The notes beneath the pieces were generated by a model that did not search any database, was not told the origin of the DNA, and saw only the letters and a program-made list of their open reading frames with translations. The position numbers and the translations under genes are program-made. DNA of 64,000 nt, taken from contig JAVDOI010000016.1 in NCBI GenBank assembly GCA_032191485.1, positions 8,342,270-8,406,269 on the forward strand, written 5' to 3'. Source of the DNA: Leptoclinus maculatus. Taxonomy: Eukaryota > Chordata > Actinopteri > Perciformes > Stichaeidae. Positions 21,660-33,593 of the stretch are shown piece by piece (the first letter of the stretch is position 1; every line of letters begins with the position of its first letter).

Positions 21660-22160
21660 CTCCGGTCCCTAAACACCACATGGAGAAGCTAGATCTACAC
21701 CCTCCTATCCAAATCCACCACCTGTACACCGGCAGCTCAGAAAGGCCAACCCTGCTCAGCCAGCCGCCGTGTGGTGTGGAAGTTCAGTCAGCGAATAAAA
21801 CACCCACCGGAACCAGCCAAGACTTCCGACCTGCCAAAGCACCTCTTAATGTTCTTACTGACCTCAAAGCAACGCTCCGCATTACAGCGGTCTCAGGCGG
21901 GCATTAGAGGGCCGCGCCGACCCGGGAAGTTAAGAAGCTGGTTGCAGGGAGCAGGAGCGCCCTGAGTTTAAGTGAATTAAGAAAACTAAGTCGTGTTTAG
22001 CCCCGGCGTGAGTCCATCACTCCTCGTTGGAGCGCACGGTGCCCGGGCTGCCACCTCGTAATAGCATTAAACACCTCCCAAAGTGATGTTTGGGAGCGAG
22101 TGCACCACAACCCGACGGCTGTGAAAGGGCCACTTACGAAAGGAGGACTTAGAACAAAAA
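21660..22160. other. single-copy-looking stretch, possible regulatory block
   Basis: Repeat-free, moderately GC-rich with several CpGs over 21900-22060. Two short frames over 21680-21965 show no recognisable domain. It may be a conserved element; nothing decisive. Confidence 0.25.
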
Positions 22161-22522
22161 CGACTGGTGAGGAGGAAGGGGGGGGGGGGGGAATTAAAGG
22201 AGTATGGCAGGAGGGATAAAGAGGACGGGAGGCCGAGAGGAGAGGTGGCAGGTGGACGGAGGTTGATTAATGGCAGGTCTTTTTTACCTCCCTCTCTCTC
22301 TCTCTCTCTCTCCACCGTCCAACAGTACTTCCTTCAGGGACCCCACAGACCTCCTCCAGCATCCTGCTCCGAAAGCCCTCCGTGAGATCTCCAGTCTGGG
22401 TCCATCCATCAACCCCACTCCCATCCTGAATGCATGAAGTAGCCTGCAACAACAGAGGAGCCCACTCCCCCCTGTGATAACCTTAACCCGGCCTGTTAAC
22501 ACAGCCCCTGTCTGCTCGCTCA

Positions 22523-22850
22523 GGGTTGAAACTAACGATCAGTTTCATTACTGACAAATAGTTTATTCTATAAAAAAGTGAAAAATGCCAAAAATATCCA
22601 AAAATATTGTTTTAATACAAAAAAATATTTTTACATTAAAATACACAAAAAAAATTAAATGTCTAACAAAACAAGCGTAAAATAACTTTGCAGCTACATT
22701 AAATAAAGTTAAAAACTGGCAAAAATTATAATTTAAATCAGAAACTCGAATAAGAAAAAATAAATAAAGAGATGACAAACAATTAATCATTCAACAAATC
22801 TGTGGAAGAATGATTTCGATCAACCGATCGATTCATCGACTAATCCTCTC
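22523..22850 (+). mobile_element. diverged relic of the ATCGATTAAT-type fish foldback repeat (copy 3)
   Basis: It opens with GTTGAAACTAACGATCAG and TTCTATAAAAAAGTGAAAAATGCC. It closes with GATCAACCGATCGATTCATC and CGACTAATCC, the two ends expected of this repeat. The middle is heavily A-rich and diverged. It has no coding capacity. Confidence 0.6.
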
Positions 22851-24136
<1,286 letters not shown>

Positions 24137-24523
24137 GAGAGCAGGAAGCACCGGTAGGGTGAGGGGGTTATACACCACTCTGGACACTGCATACACACAC
24201 ACACACACATATCGGCAGTCAGCAGTGAGTGGACACAAGGCCGGTCAAGTAATCACAGCTATCTTATTACCTGCCGACACATTCACAAACAAACACACAC
24301 ACACACACACAAACACTATCACAGGCAAATACCGAATGAAAGCAAAATGAACAAATGGACTCAATAAGGTAATTTCTTTACTGTGAGAGGGGAGGGAGGG
24401 GGGGGGGGGGCATGTTTCAGCATTAAATCCTTTATCAAGTAGCCGGCAAATCAAACATTGATTTCCATGAGCCAGTGTGCCGCGGGCAATAAGGATCTCC
24501 CTCATCGACAGAGGCAGCGCTGG

Positions 24524-24524
<1 letters not shown>

Positions 24525-24565
<41 letters not shown>

Positions 24566-24581
24566 ACACACACACACACAA
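24525..24581. repeat. (CA)n microsatellite with one TA interruption
   Basis: This is a 57-bp CA array interrupted by a single CATA at 24560-24563. Confidence 0.95.
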
Positions 24582-27500
24582 CAATAAGTACAAGAACACG
24601 CTGACAGTAGGCACTAAATTAACTTCATGTCGATTAGTAATTGCCGCTAATCTTAACAGGACAAACATTTGAGAGGTTATTCCGTTTGTGGTCGGCCTGG
24701 TTTGGAGCCAGAGGGGAAAACAACCGGTCAGCTTTGATCAAAGACGCGGCCATTAGAGGGGCACACTGACAAATATGACAGTTCAACCCGTGTGCATGTT
24801 TAATGAGACAAGGGGGGGGGGGGGGGGGGTGATCAGCTACTAGAATAGCTCCAGTTGAGTTTTTCTTTAGTGGTGACCACTTCTATTCTGCAGAAGTTGT
24901 GCCGAATGTATATTTTAATGTATATTTTTGTATCCTAAAAACATTGCAATGTGTGAAATGAAATGTTGAGTCATCCAAATAGTAAATTAAAATCGCTCTT
25001 TTAACTCCAGTAACTTGTGAATAAGTAAGTGCTCGTTACATGTTTATGTACGTCGGTGCATAATTAGCATAATTACCCATACATGTGTGGTAAAAACACC
25101 CAATGTTCTACCAAATAAGGCAGGACAATTTATACTATCTATTAAAATAAGATAATATAATACAGCCGCCAAACCACAATAAATTGGCAATTGGTAACCA
25201 GAATAAAAATTGGTAAATAATAAGCGTTATTTGTTTTTAGTTGATTATGGTTTAATTTAATTTAAGGCCGTCTTCTTCTTCCCTGCCTTTGTTGGCACAT
25301 TGCTACATTTATTTGACGCGTTACCGCAACCTGTAGATCAGTGGAATCGTGTGAAACCATTAGCCGCAGCGGGTATCTGCTGAGTGTGCATGTGCACCAA
25401 ACAAACAAAACATAGACATATGCGTAGAAACATGGCTCCAGAGCGCTACTAGTGGTCAAAAAACTCCACTTTGAGGGAAACTTTAAAAAACAAATGAGGT
25501 CCATGTGTTAACGTACTATGACAATAAATGTTACTAATCCTTCTGTCAAACCCCAAGACCCAACAGAATCAATAAAGTGCGTACACACCATCCAAAAACA
25601 CGTACTTTGATGTCAGAGCATCAAGCTGCAAACGTCACAACTTGACTGGAACTCCACTGAGCACACTCGGGTCATTCTCCAACCAGCCGGCTCACATGAA
25701 ATTAAACTGTTGTGACATTTTAAGCTGTTAGCTGAGAGCCGGTCAGAGAGAGAGGATGACGAGCAGGCACACACGGAGGAACAGAGGAACATATGCATGT
25801 AAAAGATACACGCACAGGCAAGCAAAATGGAAAAACAGGCTCAGGAAATTGGCCAGTTCCTGTATGAGAGAGGTAGAGAGGGGGGGGGGGAGAAAGACTG
25901 ACAGAAAAAGACAGACAACGTGGATTATGTAACTTTAGTGTCACTGTCTACAGACACAGCGACATGTCACATTGTCACCAGTTTCCACTAATTATGAAAG
26001 TCTTCTGAGGAAATATCTACGTAAAAATAGTCAGATGCATCGGTGGGAATGCTAAAAAAATAAAAAAATGCTCAAAATATTAGCAAATTGGCGTAATAGA
26101 CCTCCCTCAAAAATGGTATTTAAGGCAAAAGAGACCACCTTTGTTCATAAACTTCTGGATCAAAAATTCAATGAATGTGTTGCGGAAATCAATTTTACAT
26201 CGAGAGCCACCAAAAGTTGGATGAAAACCAAAATGTTCTTGTTCTCCTGTAACGTTTTAGTATATAATATATTGGAAAATGTTTTACTGGGATAGTGACT
26301 CTGAATAGGAATACTCAAGGAAACATTATGAATGAATGAATGAATGTGTGTCCACAGTGTCTGAAAGGGAAAATTTAAAGCTGAAACAATTCCTCGAAAT
26401 GATATTACGGTGAATATTTTTATGTGTGTGTGTGTGTGTGTGTGTATAAAGGTAGCCTAGCCAGACCCTCCCTCCCTCACCATACCTCAACAGAGTAAAC
26501 TTTAACCTCGGAGACCCACGGAGCATGACAGATGACCCGGGCTGAAACCTGAGCCTTTGAGTTTCCACTCCAACGTGAAACCAGACAGACACCTGACCCT
26601 CGGAATTCTCGCTGATGCACGTAGTACACTCCCACACACACACACACAAAACAGACATTGACACACATGCGAAAAACACACACAGTCACGCACGCAGAGA
26701 CGCACAAAACATACAATCCGAAACACCTGTTCACCCCACATAGACGCGCACTAACGCGCACACCGGACACAGACAGATTCAGCACACAAAGGCGCTTTTT
26801 TTTGAGTGACACACAAAACCTGCACTCAAGTGAGTCTTGTGTATCATTATCTTCATACGCAGGAGCAGTTCTCACTTTAAACAAGCGTATCTCAACACGA
26901 GCGGCAGATATTACTACGGCTCTGTCTATTGTATCTGCTGCAGTGGGCGAAGCATGTGTGTGTCTGTGTGTGTGTGTGTCTGTGTGTGTGTGTGTGTGTC
27001 TGGAGAGAGTAACAAAAGAAACACAGTATATATGCACTGCTCATATTTCTCCAGCAGACGTGTCGAGTCTTTGTTAAAGAACGGACGGAGCTGTAAAGAA
27101 AGTGTAGCTGAGAGAGGGGTGTGAAGTGAGTCTACTGCGTTTTTTGCGGCTCTCCTCGCGTGGCGGCGTATGCGTATGTTCATCTGTATGTGGCGTTGTG
27201 TGGGTGATAACCTCTACGTTAATTGTGAGGCCGGGCAGAATTGTGAAAAACGAAAGACGCGGAAAAAGAAGTCTGCTGATCATGCGAGAGTCAGGCAAAC
27301 CCCCCCAAACATCTGTATCAAACCTCAATGCTGGAGCACCAACTGAAAGGAGTCCATAGAATCAATTAAGTGTTGAAAGTTGTTGGTCTGGTTGTCGGAG
27401 TTAATTATTCTTTAATTCAACTTATTATATACAAATAGGTGCAGAGTGAATAAGCGACGTCGGGGCTTTGGCGAAACACAACTTGCAGGATCAATTCATT

Positions 27501-27729
27501 GTTTTGTTAAAAGCAGGAAAAATATACAACATCACCAGACTTACACGTAAATATTACTAAATGCAAGGTATCAAAAAAAATTAAGTATCAATTCACTATA
27601 TGTAGAAAGCTACATGTAATCCGTCTGGAGACAGAAATGGACGAGGACAAAGAAAAAGACTGGAGGTCTCACAGCACGCCCATTCATTACGTGAATGGAC
27701 TGAGGTTGATGGAAGGTATCTACAGCACA

Positions 27730-27732
<3 letters not shown>
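24582..27732. other. gene-free stretch, AT-rich core with GT/CA arrays
   Basis: It has poly-G at 24812-24829 and an AT-rich stretch at 24890-25260. A possible repeat relic at about 25430-25500 (CTCCAGAGCGCTACTAGTGG then TCAAAAAACTCCAC) resembles a short dispersed fish sequence I remember only loosely. Poly-G lies at 25881-25890, (GT)n at 26424-26445, imperfect CA-rich sequence at 26630-26770 and interrupted (GT)n at 26955-26999. The frame at 26068-26295 shows no known motif. Confidence 0.4.

Positions 27733-27788
<56 letters not shown>
27733..27788. repeat. (GT)28 microsatellite
   Basis: This is an uninterrupted 56-bp GT array ending in a GTACACGTACGTA motif. Confidence 0.96.
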
Positions 27789-27790
<2 letters not shown>

Positions 27791-28831
27791 ACGTACGTAA
27801 GCGTGTCCTTCTGCGTCTCGCAGTTCATTAAGAGGAGCCACTTCACCGCAGGCTGTTGTGAAAGGGGGGAACAGCACCTCCGAGCTCATTGTGGATCCAC
27901 TAATCCTTCACTTATCTGACCTACGTCAATACTGCTGCTGCTGCCCCCCCCCACACCCCCACCTTCCACTCCACTCTCTGTGCTTCCTTCTCCTCTGTTT
28001 TCTCCCCCCCCCCCCCCCCCCCGGGTGCTGCTTGAAATCCATCCTATCTCTTTTCCTTCCTCTCTGGATAAAACAGAAAGGGTACATGGAGTAATAACAT
28101 GGAGCAGCAGGGGTGGGATGGCCCTGGTAAGGTTATTAAGCCTCACACACACTGTTTGTGCCATGGGGGCCACTGAGGTGGTGGTGGGGGGGGGGGTGGT
28201 GTTTCTGTTTTGTGTGCGTGTTGAGATGGCACTTTATGTGTTCCCGCTGGGAAGGGTGAATGATGAGGCCACCCACCTTTTAACTGGCTCTAACGAACTA
28301 GTGTTCCCTCGCTATTGTTTTGTGAAGGCCGCCACTGATATCCACTACTATATCTTTGTAAAAGCTGCCAGTGTCCAGTGCTGCCTTTGTGCCGTTAGTC
28401 AGTATCTCTAAATTGGATCATACTTGTGCTGGAAAGGATCCAAATTCTGCAGGCCCTGTAGAACTGTAATTCTTAGGCAAAGCAAAGGCCTCTTCAAACA
28501 GCATTTAGGCCAATCATGTAATAGCATGATACCTAAACACATTCAGCTCATTTAAGTGGGTTAACAGCTCCTCGAGGCCGAGTGAGACATGTTTCACTGC
28601 AGTCTTTACGGACTGTCAGCCCCTGTAGCTTGTTGAGTAACTCCCACATGGAGTCCAGTAGCAACTAGCTCTGTCTTTACAGCAATAAGGATAAAAGCTC
28701 TTAAAACTGGATTTGGCCTGACCCACCACCACTCTTCAGCTGGGAGCTGATACAGCATGTGCTCGGCCAGCGGTGGATCATTTTTCATCTCAAAATCTGC
28801 TTTGGCTTTGGTCAGGAGTGCCAGGGTGTGC

Positions 28832-28879
<48 letters not shown>

Positions 28880-29586
28880 CTGAGATGGGGGGGGGGGGGG
28901 GGGGGGACCAGCCAGGGTGCATTGTGGTCCATCTCTTGTTTTGTTTTTGTGTTTTTTAATGGTGCTGCTCTGACAACACGAGGCTGGGTCTTCCCTCACT
29001 GCTCAGCTGAGCAATCAGGTCACCTCATCTTGACAGACACAAACACACGCACACACAGACGGACGTAGACATGCAGAGAGAGACACACACACACACACAC
29101 ACGTGAACACACACACAGTACATGCCGCCCGCAGCTGTTGCCAATGATGTCAGTCCTGATTTGGCCAAACTAGCCTTTTGTTTCACAGCATGAACACAGA
29201 GCAGAGAAGGAGGCTTCATTTGGCAATACAGCGAGAGTTGTTCTGAGATTGTTTGGATTAAGGATTAGCTACCGGTTGCTGCTTTCTGAGCTTTTTGTGC
29301 TGCTGAATAGCTCAGAATATTTGACAATCAATTAACTGTTTATTTATCATTCACCACAATCCAAATTATTCAAATTTTTATGGATAAAATCATTGATATA
29401 TAAATGAAAATAATAACTTTGCAGCCATATTATGTTTTACAAATCTATAGCAAAAAAATATGCACAGCTCAATATATTTATATATATATATATATATATA
29501 AAAAAAGCTAATATAATCTACAAGCACTTGATAATTGCCAGCCTCAACAGCAGGTTACTGACACCTCACCGTAATAAGATGAAAAA
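27789..29586. other. gene-free stretch with C-run, GT array and G-run
   Basis: Poly-C lies at 28004-28022, (GT)n at 28836-28878 followed at once by poly-G at 28887-28906, short CA arrays at 29086-29115 and a TA array at about 29478-29500. 28290-28780 is repeat-free and mildly AT-rich. No exon was recognised. Confidence 0.45.
28836..28906. repeat. compound (GT)n plus poly-G(20)
   Basis: A GT array (28836-28878) is followed after GCTGAGAT by a 20-base G run (28887-28906). It is a compound unstable tract. Confidence 0.93.
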
Positions 29587-30243
29587 GGCTACATCCACAC
29601 TACTCCGTTTTCTGAGTTTTCAAACAAAAACGATCTCCGTCCACACGGCGTTTCAGCATCGTTTTCGAATTGATCTCCGTCCAGACTAACACGCCTGAAA
29701 ACGAATATCACGTGACTCTTCATTTACACTGGGCATGCGTGTGGGTGTCGATGTAAACAGGAAGTAGATTGGTTGCTTAGTTAAAAAGAATACGACAGAG
29801 TAATAAAGTAGTCTTTAATAATGAAAAGGTCGTGTTTGATACTTAAGATCTTTTCTAAAAATCTTCCTCTATAAACTCAAACAGACACAGTGCGTGGAAA
29901 GTTTTAGAAGTTTTATCTTTCAGACTTAGTTACAGCGCTGCAGGTCTCGCTCTAGATCTCCCTCACATATCACATTTACTTTAAAGTCACGTGATAGGAG
30001 TGTGACGAATCAGGGAAGGAGACGTCATGACGGCTAAGAACCAATCAAGTAGTGAACGCGTCATCGTTTCTAAACGTATCCGTTTTCGACCGTCCACACG
30101 AAAACGCAACCCGGAGTTTTCAAACGTATCTGTCCTTGGGAGCGTTTTCAAACTCGAAAAAACGCCGGCGTAGTGTGGACGCTCAGTGTAAACGTAGCAA
30201 AACATATGCGTTTTCAAATGGAAAGTAGTGTGGACATGGCATA
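29587..30243. mobile_element. MITE-like palindromic DNA transposon with long imperfect terminal inverted repeats
   Basis: The left end has GCTACATCCACACTACTCCG followed by repeated CGTTTTC, CCGTCCACAC and TTTTCAAAC motifs. The right end (about 29985-30240) is the imperfect inverse, ending GTAGTGTGGACATGGC. The innermost parts of both arms share CACGTGA (29709-29716 and 29987-29994). The interior (29717-29984) has no transposase frame. A clear target duplication was not found. The architecture matches a non-autonomous foldback/hAT-like element; the superfamily is inference. Confidence 0.7.
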
Positions 30244-30260
30244 ACAGAGACTGGTGATTT

Positions 30261-30262
<2 letters not shown>

Positions 30263-30298
<36 letters not shown>
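30263..30298. repeat. (AC)18 microsatellite next to the MITE-like element
   Basis: This is an uninterrupted 36-bp AC array starting about 20 bp beyond the transposon-like end. Confidence 0.95.
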
Positions 30299-30303
<5 letters not shown>

Positions 30304-30668
30304 CTCCAACGCAAACACATAACACTCACACAAACAATCTTCCCCTCCCACCCCCTGATGTCTGTTGGCAGAACTGTCTGAGGAGCTTAATTGGTACTTT
30401 CTCATTTTTTCCTCTTTCTCTCTCTCTAACTATGTCACTCTCTCAGTCAGCTGTGTGTGTGTGTTTTTGCACATGTGTATATGACCGTTATCGTGCAGAA
30501 AAAAACAAGAGTGTCTGTGTGTGTGTTTGCATGGCAAGGGGACAAGAGCGTGGGTGCCTCTAAATGACACAGAGGCCGAAGCAACTGCACACTCTGTGGC
30601 GACGCGATTGGACGAGCCAACTCGGTTAACCAAATCTTGGAATGAGCCTCGACTGAACAGGGCGAGCG

Positions 30669-30672
<4 letters not shown>

Positions 30673-30734
<62 letters not shown>
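30673..30734. repeat. (CA)31 microsatellite
   Basis: This is an uninterrupted 62-bp CA array. Confidence 0.96.
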
Positions 30735-30736
<2 letters not shown>

Positions 30737-31074
30737 AGTTGTCCCAGTGCCAAGGCAGCTTCCCTGCCGCCGATAATGAGGAGGCTCGGGGATGTGCATT
30801 TGTTCGCGCAGATTAAAAAAAACACACTTTAATGGCTAACTCGATGCCTTGAACACTCTTGCCAATCACACAGCAGTGTGTGTCCACGAAAAATCCGCAT
30901 TCTGCTTACTTTCACATTTGTGTACAGTTGCTTTTTTTTCTTCCTGCACACTCAGAAGCACACACGGTGTCACATATCACACCTGCTGGCATGAGATACA
31001 AACATAGCATGAGCCACTCGTCTACGGAGCTATTATGCTGTCAGTGACATTTTCAGGAAAATAATCCTGCTCCT

Positions 31075-31440
31075 CCTGACATTTAATGCAGCGGCTGCTT
31101 CTAGTACAGCCTGCCTCTTGATGTACGATGAGTTTCACGGACGCCCGGCAGCCAGGGCTGCTTGTTGGAGCAGTGATTTGATTAGCTTTGCGCTGATTAC
31201 AGTCTTGTTGGGCTACAATGTATTGCTCTATCAGAGGGAGGGAGAGGGAGTGATTGAGAGTGGGATTGTCAGTTTGTCAAGCTGTCAAGAGCAATGGCGT
31301 GTATTGTACTTAGGTTTGAGGTGAGGCTGTGCGTGAGTAACCGAGCTGTTATTCAAAATGAATCAGCTGATATCGAAGAGTACCAGTAAGGATATTAATA
31401 CCAATCTAGCTACCAGCGATACGATGCGGTGCGAGAGAAC
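31075..31440. promoter_or_regulatory. candidate conserved non-coding element
   Basis: Repeat-free, with GATTTGATTAGCTTTGCGCTG, GATTACAGTCTTG and GGCTACAATGTATTGCTC type motifs in a balanced-composition block (31110-31240). It is followed by a less distinctive part up to the poly-C run at 31443-31457. The look is that of a conserved enhancer. Confidence 0.38.
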
Positions 31441-31442
31441 TG

Positions 31443-31457
31443 CCCCCCCCCCCCCCC
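31443..31457. repeat. poly-C run, 15 bases
   Basis: This is a pure C homopolymer followed by seven T. Confidence 0.9.
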
Positions 31458-31459
31458 TT

Positions 31460-31940
31460 TTTTAAATGGCATCACGGCGAAAGAGAAAAAAGGAGCCGTA
31501 CGTGTGGACGGCTCCCATTTCACAAACAACGCTATCGCGAACAAACATTTTTCTGACAGGCAAGTGCCTCGTCTCGGCATTGTGCTCCAGAGCGGTGGAC
31601 TTTGCAGCTCAACCGTGGTGTGTAATATTGGCTGAGAACAAATAATCTCAAAAGCCTCAAATGACCCTCTGCCTTTGTAAGCTTTATGAAATATTAACCA
31701 AATTAATCTACCGTCTTTTTTTTCCCCCCAGAGCACATACTGTACTGCAACTGATTTGCTGTGCGCCGACATTCATCCCTACGATTAATTCTAAGAAATG
31801 CAGCAACATTTTTTTTGATCTCGGAAAGCCGGGGACAAGGTGTAATTATTCCCTTCCCATATATTTATGTTTTCTATTAATTAGGTCTGTGCCAGTGAAC
31901 GGCGCTCCGCTTTGTGTAGACGTGACAGCCCGCAGAGCCA
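31460..31940. other. repeat-free stretch between two candidate elements
   Basis: Balanced composition with ATTAACCAAATTAATC (31692-31707), TACGATTAATTC (31779-31790) and TTTTCTATTAATTAGG (31870-31885). It may be part of one extended conserved block from 31.1 to 32.35 kb. No protein was recognised in the open frames. Confidence 0.3.
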
Positions 31941-32350
31941 CAGGCGTCTCTCAACGCAGCGTTATTCCTGACAGCTAGCGCGCGCCGGGTGGAACATGTT
32001 ATTATAACATTATGGGGCTTAACAGACAGCAGTACAGCATCTGATCCGAGGTCAGATCCGCGGCGTACCTTGTGAAGATATTTTTAAAAGGCCGATATGA
32101 TACCCTGTTTAGCAAAGCAATTTCCAGAGGCCTCGAGGCAGAACAAAAGGGCAGAGTTCACCGAGAGCGGAAAGAGCTCCGCTTCAAAACATGTGACCAG
32201 AAAAATGAAGGCTGCAAAGTAAAATAGAAAATGATTTGAAGGGATTTTATAGATTGCAGATTTAATGTCCGTCTCATGGAGGGAGGGGAAAAAAAGAGAG
32301 AGAGATCAAAAATTAATCCTCTTTGGCTGTTTGTTCGGTAATCTGATTTA
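31940..32350. promoter_or_regulatory. candidate conserved non-coding element
   Basis: Repeat-free, with a CpG-rich start (31975-31990, GCGCGCGCC-like), ACATGTTATTATAACATTATG (a near-palindrome around 31995-32011) and GAGGTCAGATCCGCGGCG (about 32049-32066). The GAGGTCA resembles a nuclear-receptor half site. It appears single-copy. Regulatory function is inference. Confidence 0.38.
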
Positions 32351-33354
32351 GTCAGATTTTTAGGCTGCTATCTGTGGTTGTGGTTACTGATGCTGTCACT
32401 GGATTGACCACGGTCATTTCCACCTTCAACAACCCCCCCCCCCCTGCCCCTCTGGTGCGCTTTGGGCTTTGCACATAAACAAAACACCAGTATATGTAAA
32501 TCCCCCCCTGCGCGGTTGACCAAATTCAGCAATATGTCCGCTCATGGAATGATTCCCCATTCTGACATTGCTCCGGAGAGGCACAGCACGGCTGTCCCTG
32601 CTCCGAATAAATGACCTACTTTGTCACATTAACACACATTTTAATGGAGGCAAAATCCAGGGCAGCTTCTATAGTTTCTGTTCCCGAACTCAAGACACTT
32701 CGGGCTTTCAGCGCAACATGGTTCTCGACCAGTTCTTAGAAAACACAGCTGAACGGAGACGGGTTAAGCCATATTTCCTTTCAACCCGACTGGAAAATAG
32801 GTGCGTAATATGTGCCAGGTTCTTGGGCAGAATTGTGCTTTTTGTCATGCGAGCGTGTTAAAGGAAGGTGAGGCTGGCACAGAGGCCCACCTAACGTGCT
32901 CCCTATACTCGGGGCCCGAGCTATTTCCAGACCACCAGCCCCCCCCCCCACCCCTGTGTCTCCTCCACCTCCACCTCTGGTGGGGAAACCACACCGCTGT
33001 GCACAGGCCTCAGTCACAGACATGACTTAAGAATGGATCCATTATTCACACGGGCTGTTAGGAGACCGGGCACACGAAGGGTGGGATGTGGTGGTGGGAC
33101 ACGAACATTCACTTCTACTTAACTTAGAAAATGTGCGAGCAAGCAAAAATACATTATAAGAGTCGGGCGTTTTTTTTTAACGAAACAAAAACAGGTAGCT
33201 CAGCAGTCCGTGTATCATTAGACAAGTACGCCTAAAGAAAGTCATACAATTATCCACAGTGGGGTCGGAACAGAAGAGATTTGCCACTGCGCCCGTGTGC
33301 GTGTTCAATGCTTGAAATTATATGTGTGAACTGCCGGGGGTCATGTCAATGAGT

Positions 33355-33391
<37 letters not shown>

Positions 33392-33519
33392 ACAAAGCAA
33401 CACAATAGTGCAATGAAAGTCAACACAGCTTTAGACACACACGTCATATCAAGCTCAGAGAACGCATGACAGCACAACACAGCTCCACACAACTTGACAT
33501 GGATGAATGTGTAAGTGCT

Positions 33520-33593
<74 letters not shown>

